Assembly (NCBI RefSeq): GCF_031598375.1
Contig: NZ_CP123872.1
Coordinates: 1,178,001-1,242,000, forward strand
Origin: Temperatibacter marinus
Lineage (GTDB): Bacteria; Pseudomonadota; Alphaproteobacteria; Sphingomonadales; Kordiimonadaceae
Reading direction: 5' to 3'
DNA: 64,000 nt
Shown: piece by piece, positions 57,784 through 64,000 of the stretch
Numbering within the stretch: the stretch's first letter is position 1
How the letters are laid out: each line of letters begins with the position of its first letter
Made by a program: the position numbers and the translations under genes
Notes under the pieces: generated by a model
What the model saw: the letters and a program-made list of their open reading frames with translations, nothing else
Told to the model about the DNA's origin: nothing
Databases searched by the model: none

Positions 57784-58710
57784 ATGACAGTTTTATCTCA
57801 AACACCTACTGTATTATTTGAAGGCTTCCCGCCGGCAAAGCGCCATAATAATCCATGGATTATGCTTTTATTGTTATTTGCTTTTTTCATTTTGGCGCAG
57901 ATTATTACTATTGTCCCTTTGATTGAATCCGGCCTGATCGACGAGGATCACATCGAAGTACTGGAACAATATCCCAACATTCTCTATATGCTTTTTGCTA
58001 CTTTTTTAACGACCTTTGTTCTCCTATGGCTGTGGGTCAGGTTTTATGAAGGCACAACATTAAAAAGTGTTGGGCTCACTTTGTCTGGGGACTCTTCTTA
58101 TAAATACGGACGTGGCCTCCTCTATGGCCTGGGCATGTCCGGCACTGTTGTTCTATTAATTTATTTAACAGGGGGATTTGTCGTTGAGAAAATACCAACA
58201 TTTACATCCGGCAATCTCATTGCCGTTCTTATTCTCCTCACAGCCTTTGCCGTTCAGTCTGGTGTAGAAGAAATAGTTTTCAGAGGCTGGATGCTCGGAA
58301 AAATAAGTGCGAAAAGGGGTATCGTCGCTGGCATAGCTTTTAATACACTTGGCTTCTTACTCTTGCACCTTTTGTCCTACGATTTTGCTAATAATTCCAT
58401 ATGGATGGCTATAGGCTTTTCCCTGATGTTGATATTGTTTTCAGTCTTTACGAGCCTCATCACCATAAGAGATAGATCTGTATGGGGTGCCTGTGCTTGG
58501 CACGCTGCTTGGAACTGGTTCTTCATTAATGGCTTTGGCGTTGCTACAACGGGAATTGATTTGGACACGCCCCCCCTCTTTGTGGACTTCGCCATCAATC
58601 CAAGTGCGCCACAATGGATTTCAGGGGGCCTGTCTGGGCCAGAAGGCAGTATCATGGCGCTGATCGTATTGTCACTGGCTTGTGTCGTCGCCCTCAGAAA
58701 AAAATCATAG
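57784..58710 (+). CDS. CPBP family intramembrane glutamic protease (1)
   Basis: The 308-residue protein has about eight membrane helices. The CPBP (Abi/CAAX) motif appears as QSGVEEIVFRGWMLGKIS (EExxxR) followed by FNTLGFLLLHLLSYD, and a third motif near the end as WGACAWHAAWNWFF. These enzymes cleave prenylated or membrane-bound peptides in eukaryotes, and in bacteria act in bacteriocin self-immunity or membrane-protein processing. AAGGAAA precedes ATG 57784. It is followed after 14 bases by a second CPBP gene. Confidence 0.88.
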   Translation: MTVLSQTPTVLFEGFPPAKRHNNPWIMLLLLFAFFILAQIITIVPLIESGLIDEDHIEVLEQYPNILYMLFATFLTTFVLLWLWVRFYEGTTLKSVGLTLSGDSSYKYGRGLLYGLGMSGTVVLLIYLTGGFVVEKIPTFTSGNLIAVLILLTAFAVQSGVEEIVFRGWMLGKISAKRGIVAGIAFNTLGFLLLHLLSYDFANNSIWMAIGFSLMLILFSVFTSLITIRDRSVWGACAWHAAWNWFFINGFGVATTGIDLDTPPLFVDFAINPSAPQWISGGLSGPEGSIMALIVLSLACVVALRKKS

Positions 58711-58724
58711 TATAAGATGAAAAA

Positions 58725-59567
58725 ATGACGCAAAAGCAAGATACAATAATCACAGTAAGCTTATTCATAGCTTTAACTGCTCTTTTTCATCTTATTGGCT
58801 TTTGGCTTATTTTCAGACTGGGCAAAGCAACTCCTTTAATGCTCTCGGTAGGTGTCGCGGCAATTGTCACAAGCCTACTAAGAAAACAATCTTTGAATAC
58901 CTGGGGCTGGAGCTGGGGAAAATGGAAATATCAGTGGACGAGCTACCTTTTGCCATTCTTTATCATTGCAACAGCCTATGCTATCATTTGGATTACAGGT
59001 GTGGGGGGGGGTTATAATGAAACCTATATCGACCATACCCGCGAAGGCTATAATCTTGCAGAATGGAATGATGCGTCAATCATTGCATTCCATTTTCTAA
59101 TAACTGCAACGATCACCTTTCTTTTAGCCCTTCCCTCTGTCCTTGGTGAAGAAATCGCATGGCGGGGCTTTCTAGTTACGGCCTTAATGAAATCGTTTTC
59201 CTTTAAGGCCACATCATTAATCAGCGGCTTTTTATGGTCTGTTTTTCATTGGCCGCTTATGTTCATGGGATTTTACGGCGTCTCTGGGACGCCTCTGCCC
59301 TTTCAAGTGGCCTGTTTTACAGTATATATCATGAGCGCATCTGTCATCATGACTTACTTAAGGGTGAAAACAGATAGCTTATGGACTGGTGTTATTTTTC
59401 ATATGAGCGCAAATGTTTTCTTACAGAAATATTTCTCTACCCTTACACAAAATACTGAAACAACAAAGTGGTATGGAGATGAATTTGGTCTATTACCAGC
59501 GTCGCTCATGCTAATGGTAGCCATCTATTATTGGCTTAAAAGTAACAAAGAATTTAACGCGCACTAA
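58725..59567 (+). CDS. CPBP family intramembrane glutamic protease (2)
   Basis: A 280-residue membrane protein with seven or eight helices and the CPBP motifs VLGEEIAWRGFLVTALM, then FLWSVFHWPLMFMG and a final SLWTGVIFHMSANVF. It is only distantly similar to the preceding gene, so the pair is not a recent duplication. The ribosome site is weak. Both genes probably form one operon under control of the divergent AraC protein. Substrates unknown. Confidence 0.88.
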   Translation: MTQKQDTIITVSLFIALTALFHLIGFWLIFRLGKATPLMLSVGVAAIVTSLLRKQSLNTWGWSWGKWKYQWTSYLLPFFIIATAYAIIWITGVGGGYNETYIDHTREGYNLAEWNDASIIAFHFLITATITFLLALPSVLGEEIAWRGFLVTALMKSFSFKATSLISGFLWSVFHWPLMFMGFYGVSGTPLPFQVACFTVYIMSASVIMTYLRVKTDSLWTGVIFHMSANVFLQKYFSTLTQNTETTKWYGDEFGLLPASLMLMVAIYYWLKSNKEFNAH

Positions 59568-59692
59568 GATAAAAACTAATTGTCTCAAAAACCCTAACTT
59601 TCGTTGTCATGGCCTATATTAGGTGGATCATCAGATTGAGTTCCCCTATCAAAGCGTATTCGTTTAACTGAACCAAGACAGAGGATTAAAGA

Positions 59693-60142
59693 ATGAAACT
59701 CATTTTATTGTCTATTATCTCCCTGAATATTTTTGTTTCATCCGCAAGCTCTACTGAAGCGATAACAGGCAAAGAGTATCAAGCTGTAATTGAGACAGCT
59801 TATAATTATTTCAAGGGTGCGGCTAGGGGCGACCAGAAACTTCTATCTAAAGCTTTTGATCAAGATTTTGGCCACGTAAAAATGCTTGTTGTAGACAAAG
59901 AGACTGGGGAAGAAACCATAAGAACTGTGTCCCTAAAAGAGTTTTCTACTTATTTTAAAGGTACAGAAAAAAAGTGGGAGGCTAATATCCTGTCCGTTGA
60001 TATCGTGGACAATAAGATGGCTATTGTGAAAATGGACTTTCATACACCGAGCACTCATTATGTCGATTATCTAGTTATGTATAAACGTCAAAATGCTTGG
60101 CGCATCATTACTAAAACTTTTACAGCAAAGGCTAAATCATAA
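59693..60142 (+). CDS. Secreted NTF2-like (lumazine-binding-like) protein
   Basis: A 149-residue protein with a signal peptide (about 1-19) and a cone-shaped NTF2 fold pattern: YQAVIETAYNYFKGAARGDQ, KLLSKAFDQDFGHVKMLVV, LKEFSTYFKG, AIVKMDFHTPSTHYVDYLVM and WRIITKTFTA. NTF2-like domains bind small ligands or act as enzymes with variable active sites. AGAGGA precedes the ATG. It is convergent with the next gene. No specific ligand can be proposed. Confidence 0.8.
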   Translation: MKLILLSIISLNIFVSSASSTEAITGKEYQAVIETAYNYFKGAARGDQKLLSKAFDQDFGHVKMLVVDKETGEETIRTVSLKEFSTYFKGTEKKWEANILSVDIVDNKMAIVKMDFHTPSTHYVDYLVMYKRQNAWRIITKTFTAKAKS

Positions 60143-60211
60143 TAGAAAATTGGGGTATTTCGCGATTAAAATGTTCAGAAATACCCTCTGAATTATGAAG
60201 AGTGTGCTTTC

Positions 60212-60847
60212 CTACTGTCTTGGTTTTTCATTGATGTCCTTTAATTGAATCATTCTTTCACAGGCATCTTTAAATATTTTTCGCGGATAGACTACTTTAT
60301 ATAAATCACTCAATTTTGACATGGTATGGTTGAAGGCCAGTCTGTAATCGTAGACTTTAGAAAGAAAGCAATCATAAACTCTACTGTTATACTTATGTCC
60401 TGTTTCATGACTTTGAACTGGGTCATCAAAGAGAAGCGTTTCTAGACGTGCGATCGTCGGGTCTGACGGGTAAGGAGTGAGGACTTCCATATGTGTGGAA
60501 AGGCCATCTTTTTTTAAGAGGCCGACAAAATCGTTCTTTCCCTTAACTCTAGAGAGAAAAACAGGCCCTGTTCTTTCATAAACATCTTTTGCATCCTTTT
60601 CAGCATTTCTCCTATTCAAGGCCTTGAGTCTGCCCCTATATAATGGGTCAAATTTTTGACGCCATGCTTCGGCTTGCTGTCTAATATGTTTCTTTGATCC
60701 ACTTAAAGAACGGTAGCCTTCCGTTAAGGGAGAGACGGGCACGACCGCTGCAAGGGATACAGCTGTAGCGACCCCACCCGCTGTTTGTTTTGGACTGCAT
60801 CCATTCATAAACAGAGAGGCAATCACTAGAGAAAAAAATAATCGCAT
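60212..60847 (-). CDS. Putative lipoprotein of unknown function
   Basis: A 211-residue protein with a lipoprotein signal (RLFFSLVIASLFMNGC, Cys as the lipid attachment) and a basic, probably helical body (for example QQAEAWRQKFDPLYRGRLKA, RRNAEKDAKDVYERTG) ending in DINEKPRQ. Cys occurs again in YDCFLSKVYDY and KDACERM. I recognise no family. An AAGG site lies before the ATG. It is 47 bases after the SMP-30-like gene on the same strand, so the two may be co-transcribed. Confidence 0.65.
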   Translation of the reverse strand: MRLFFSLVIASLFMNGCSPKQTAGGVATAVSLAAVVPVSPLTEGYRSLSGSKKHIRQQAEAWRQKFDPLYRGRLKALNRRNAEKDAKDVYERTGPVFLSRVKGKNDFVGLLKKDGLSTHMEVLTPYPSDPTIARLETLLFDDPVQSHETGHKYNSRVYDCFLSKVYDYRLAFNHTMSKLSDLYKVVYPRKIFKDACERMIQLKDINEKPRQ

Positions 60848-60894
60848 TTTGTAACCTTTTTATGTCTGAAGCGCCTTGTTTTGAAACGACAAAA

Positions 60895-61941
60895 TTATTC
60901 CTCTGGAAGCAGAGGGCAGGATAAAATATGTGCCTCAAAAACAGCACCCAGATAGAGGCGCCCCTTGCTAGCGGTCGCAACAGATGAACCGCTCATTTCA
61001 GATCCGCTTGAATAAAGCCCCTCCGTTATAGTGTCTGATTTCAAGTTGATAAAACTTGCCATGGAAGGGGATAAATTTTTAGGATCTTTGGCATGGTTTA
61101 AAAAGGCTAGAGTATTGGGGTGTCCCGCAGTCCATAAGCGGCCGAAATCATCCCATTCTAAATTATCGGCTGCCATACGCATTGGCCATGTTTTACCTTC
61201 TTCAAAACCGTGTGTATCACTTTTGTGCCATGCTCTAATTTGGCGCTTTGATATTTCAGAGATATAAAGGGTTTGTGCATCTTCTGATGCTGTTATTCCA
61301 TTGGCATAGGAGAGGCCGTTGATCACGACTTCTGAAGTGCCGCTTTGATAAAAGACAACGTTAGATACAGGGACAGCTAAAAAGTCTTCTACCATTCTCA
61401 TTGCCCCAGTCCATCCATGATCATTCGTCACATAAAAGGTATCTTCTCCAACGGCCACTAGATCATTAGGAGAGTGAATAAGAGGGTCGGTGATCGTTTT
61501 GATATGATCGAGCATACCGTTGGTTTTGACAGTGAAGACTTCAATGGCATGGGTATGACGGGCGGGGTGAGAGACCACAAATAAGCGTCTATTGCCCTTT
61601 GGCCCTTTCCATAAGCTGAATCCATGGGGGCGAAATCCTCGGGGCGCATTCATAGAGATTTTCTTCAGTGTTGAAGGATCTCCTGCTGTAAACATGTAAA
61701 TGCCGTTCTTTGATCTATCCCCATTCTTACGTCGGTTATCTGCAGAGACAAAAACTTGTCCTAATTCATGATCAATTGTGATGTCTTCAGTGCCAGGAGC
61801 GATCAGTATTGGCGTACACTGATCGGCTAGTTTTGGTTCATAGGACTGGGTCAATCCGGTACCGCTGCCAACCACATAGGCCAATCGAAGGATGATAAGC
61901 AGGCACAGAAATAGTCCTAGGCGAATGGAAAATTTAAGCAT
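60895..61941 (-). CDS. SMP-30/gluconolactonase or arylesterase-like protein
   Basis: From ATG 61941 the 348-residue protein has an N-terminal membrane anchor or signal (LKFSIRLGLFLCLLIILRL). The rest has six-bladed-propeller spacing with LIHSPNDLVAVGEDTFYVTN, INGLSYANGITASEDAQTLY and DNLEWDDFGRLWTAG. These match the calcium-binding N/D positions of paraoxonase/SMP-30 proteins, which hydrolyse lactones or aryl esters. FVSADNRRKNG is also typical of PON-type proteins. Substrate unknown. A small overlapping frame (61934-62071) precedes it. Confidence 0.78.
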   Translation of the reverse strand: MLKFSIRLGLFLCLLIILRLAYVVGSGTGLTQSYEPKLADQCTPILIAPGTEDITIDHELGQVFVSADNRRKNGDRSKNGIYMFTAGDPSTLKKISMNAPRGFRPHGFSLWKGPKGNRRLFVVSHPARHTHAIEVFTVKTNGMLDHIKTITDPLIHSPNDLVAVGEDTFYVTNDHGWTGAMRMVEDFLAVPVSNVVFYQSGTSEVVINGLSYANGITASEDAQTLYISEISKRQIRAWHKSDTHGFEEGKTWPMRMAADNLEWDDFGRLWTAGHPNTLAFLNHAKDPKNLSPSMASFINLKSDTITEGLYSSGSEMSGSSVATASKGRLYLGAVFEAHILSCPLLPEE

Positions 61942-62071
61942 GATGATATCCTTTGAATTGCAGGCACTCTGCAGCAAGAAGCGCCCGATGAAACTCTCTC
62001 AGTCTTTTCAAATTATCCTTTGGATCATCTATCTTTTTTCGGAGCACGTCTACCCTCCATTTTGATTTCAT
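61934..62071 (-). other. Short open frame overlapping the SMP-30-like start
   Basis: From ATG 62071 to TAA 61934 a 45-residue charged sequence reads VLRKKIDDPKDNLKRLREFH. It overlaps the start of the next gene by eight bases (ATGCTTAA), as a coupled leader would. No similarity is recognised and no clear ribosome site is seen, so it may be chance or a remnant. Confidence 0.2.
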
Positions 62072-62199
62072 CGCCCCTGGAGGCGTTGGGCGCTTGAACT
62101 GTGGCTTCTAGGGCTGCTTTTTTAACGCTAAATTCAATCAATTTAATCCTATAAAAGGTTCGAATAGGCCCAAATGGACGACAGTTGATCTAGATTAGG

Positions 62200-62217
62200 T
62201 CTATTGCTCTCAATAGA
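62200..62217. promoter_or_regulatory. Inverted repeat before the membrane protein gene
   Basis: TCTATTG-CTCT-CAATAGA is a perfect 7-bp-arm inverted repeat with a 4-base spacer, about 72 bases before the next gene. The surrounding 62072-62288 spacer shows no gene. It could be an operator or a small hairpin. Confidence 0.35.
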
Positions 62218-62288
62218 GAGACTCGTCAGGCGATTGTCTGTTATCTCTCATAATACATTTATAAAATCCCATTAGAAGGAGAATGATA

Positions 62289-62900
62289 ATGGAAAAAATA
62301 GCGACAGCAATATCACACAGCAATCACTGGCAATCCCGCCTTTTCTTATCCGCAGGCAGTTTAATGGCCTTTAATACAGCGATGCTTTGGCTGCGGCATT
62401 TATCGGATTATAAGATCTCAATCATTTGGGCGGCGATCCCTGCTATCCTGGCTTTTTCTTGTGCTGTCTTTGGACTGTTTAAGCTCTACAACCAAGCGTC
62501 TCTTGGTGCCCCTTTTATAGCCAAAGTAGGCGCTGGTGCTGCTCTCCTTTCGTTGGGGTCTTTAGGGTGTGCGGCAGGATGGATCTTTTTTCTTTTTAGT
62601 TTTGGTCAGGGCATGCCTACTCCACCGCCCCAAGGATTTTTGCTGCTGATTGGCCTCTTTATGATAGCCATGGTGGTGGCGTTCTCTTGTATGGCCCTGT
62701 CATTTTTCTCACAAGAGGGTCAGAAAAAAATCGCTTGGCTTCTCTCTTTGCCTGTCGCCATGTGGCTTTTGATGATTGTTGTCAGTCTACAGCAAGGTAT
62801 GGCAGTAGGATTGTCTCTGGACTTTTACACAAATGCAGTGATCGCTGCAGCCTTTATGGGGTTAGGGGCAAGTTTTAAATCCAGAGTTGTTCAAGGCTAA
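62289..62900 (+). CDS. Multi-pass membrane protein of unknown function
   Basis: ATG 62289 is eight bases after AAGGAGA; ATG 62283 lies too close to that site. The 203-residue protein has about six hydrophobic helices (for example LLSLGSLGCAAGWIFFLFSF, LLLIGLFMIAMVVAFSCMAL) and no extra domain. I recognise no family beyond general resemblance to small DUF-type membrane proteins. It lies directly upstream of the AraC-type regulator on the same strand, which may control it. Confidence 0.7.
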   Translation: MEKIATAISHSNHWQSRLFLSAGSLMAFNTAMLWLRHLSDYKISIIWAAIPAILAFSCAVFGLFKLYNQASLGAPFIAKVGAGAALLSLGSLGCAAGWIFFLFSFGQGMPTPPPQGFLLLIGLFMIAMVVAFSCMALSFFSQEGQKKIAWLLSLPVAMWLLMIVVSLQQGMAVGLSLDFYTNAVIAAAFMGLGASFKSRVVQG

Positions 62901-62990
62901 GAGGCGCTTAGCCTTCTTGGGCTTCTATGCTGATGCAGGTTGCTAACCCTGGCTATTAATACTATAAATATCTGATATTACACTTCGTTT

Positions 62991-64000
62991 ATGTCTGGTA
63001 AAATAATGGTTAATCTCTTACCCACGATCCTTTATTCCTGCATGCTTGGGATGACATTTTTTGCACTCCTAGAAACCTTTAAGAGGCCAAGGAAAAGACA
63101 GTCCATTTTTCTTCTTGGCCTTTTCATACTCTTATTAATTCATATTGCGGGCGAACTTTTTATTTATTCAGGCGCTTATGTCTATGCTCCCTCTTTGGCG
63201 GGCATACAGCTGCCTCTTCGGGTTTTACTGGGACCGGCTTTTTACTTTTATGCTCATGCGACCATGTCACCGGATAAAGCCTTAGGCAAACATATTTGGA
63301 TGGTTGCTCTATCGGGACCAGTTGTTGTACTGGTGGCCATGTTACCTTTTCTGTTGATGATGAGCCCCGAAGCAAAGTTGGCGCTTGCAAATCCGGCTAC
63401 ACGAGATCCAGACCTTTGGGGGATCGCAGTATTTACCTGTCTGTTCTCGACGGCTATTTTTATTGTGTTCACTTTTGCTTTCTTAGCAAAGACTCTTAAG
63501 CTTCATTCTACCCACCAGAAGCAATTGCTCGAACGTTATGCAGAGGTTGAACAGCGTTCAGTGGCATGGATTAGACCGGTCATCGCGATTTGGGGCGTGG
63601 CTTGGCTGCTTTATGCGACGGAGTTTTCACTAGGAGCAATAGGCTGGTATTGGGCTGGCTCTGGTATTGTTTTGCCTCTCTTAGAAACTATAGCTTTGGC
63701 CTTCTTTATCCAAAAATCTTTAAGTCAAAAAATCCTAAATGGTTCTGAAAAGGGCCTTCCCCTAAATCGCCCGGCCAGAACTGCCTTATTAAGTGCTGAG
63801 AAAATGGAGGGTATCGCTGCAAAATTACAGCAAGTGATGACAGAAGAGAAAGCCTATTTGCTTGAAAATTTGTCTTTAAATAAATTGTCTGCACTCACAA
63901 GAGTCTCTGAAAATCATATCTCGGAAACCCTGTCTCAATATTTGGGAACAAACTTTTTTCACTTTGTGAATGATTACAGAATTGAAGAGGCAAAAAAGGC
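62991..64000 (+). CDS. Membrane-anchored AraC family regulator (3' end cut by window)
   Basis: The frame is open from ATG 62991 to the window end, at least 336 residues. The first 240 contain about seven hydrophobic helices (LLPTILYSCMLGMTFFALLE, FLLGLFILLLIHIAGELF, GPVVVLVAMLPFLLMM, and a YWAGSGIVLPLLETIALAF stretch). From about 270 an AraC helix-turn-helix begins (LLENLSLNKLSALTRVSENH, ISETLSQYLGTNFFHFVNDY, RIEEAKK). The layout of seven membrane helices plus C-terminal AraC domain occurs in several bacteria and suggests a sensor acting at the membrane. The window ends before the second helix-turn-helix. Confidence 0.85.
   Translation, partial: MSGKIMVNLLPTILYSCMLGMTFFALLETFKRPRKRQSIFLLGLFILLLIHIAGELFIYSGAYVYAPSLAGIQLPLRVLLGPAFYFYAHATMSPDKALGKHIWMVALSGPVVVLVAMLPFLLMMSPEAKLALANPATRDPDLWGIAVFTCLFSTAIFIVFTFAFLAKTLKLHSTHQKQLLERYAEVEQRSVAWIRPVIAIWGVAWLLYATEFSLGAIGWYWAGSGIVLPLLETIALAFFIQKSLSQKILNGSEKGLPLNRPARTALLSAEKMEGIAAKLQQVMTEEKAYLLENLSLNKLSALTRVSENHISETLSQYLGTNFFHFVNDYRIEEAKK

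Overview
The window looks like a chromosomal segment of a moderately AT-rich marine-type alphaproteobacterium. This rests on gene content, not a database match: a FYDLN-acid domain protein (TIGR02300 type), a very large NAD-specific glutamate dehydrogenase, a small NDUFS6-like zinc-finger protein, and clustered GANTC (CcrM-type) sites near dnaA and dnaN. Kordiimonadales or a relative would fit, but I cannot prove the order. I see no rRNA, CRISPR array or intact prophage.

Region by region. 1-9.1 kb: the 3' part of an enoyl-CoA hydratase, rpsT, then dnaA, dnaN, recF and gyrB, the classic replication-initiation cluster. dnaA and dnaN are separated by about 1 kb holding a decayed small membrane-protein gene and a tight GANTC cluster. 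9.2-12 kb: an exported GH13 alpha-amylase-family enzyme and an outer-membrane barrel protein. 12-16.5 kb: divergent MAPEG and LysR genes, polA and a small zinc-finger gene. 16.6-22.3 kb: an ABC ATPase without a permease, nadB, two tandem TonB-domain genes, a CorC/HlyC membrane protein, a GC-rich structured stretch and a small unknown gene. 22.4-26.6 kb: a divergent biotin locus (bioF-bioD one way, bioB-bioA the other). 26.6-34.8 kb: NAD-glutamate dehydrogenase, a PAS-like protein and a long-chain acyl-CoA synthetase.

34.8-48.6 kb is rich in envelope functions: three tandem periplasmic solute-binding paralogues without permeases, a DUF6702-like protein coupled to an M1 peptidase, a BlaI-type repressor with an M56 sensor peptidase fused to ankyrin repeats (and a matching operator pair), an M28 peptidase, a VOC protein, and a small Cys-rich secreted protein followed by a multicopper oxidase carrying a barrel-like tail. 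Then come aroA and the FYDLN protein.

49.1-56.7 kb is a probable genomic island. It starts at tRNA-Ala(GGC) and ends at a 27-nt near-copy of the tRNA 3' half (26/27). Inside are a broken IS3-family element, an octaheme cytochrome with HEAT/TPR repeats whose stop codon is supplied by the IS end, remnants of a DUF1501 gene and of a second IS3 transposase, a CadC-like transmembrane regulator, and a serine hydrolase read divergently from it across a spacer with two sets of triplicate repeats. 56.8-64 kb: an AraC regulator, two CPBP membrane proteases, an NTF2-like protein, a lipoprotein, an SMP-30/arylesterase-like protein, a membrane protein and a membrane-anchored AraC regulator cut by the window end.

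The points most worth follow-up are the tRNA-bounded island, the CadC-like regulator and its 10-bp-phased repeats, the M56-ankyrin/BlaI module with its promoter architecture, the multicopper oxidase-barrel fusion, the GC-rich three-hairpin element at 21.9 kb and the GANTC clusters flanking dnaA.
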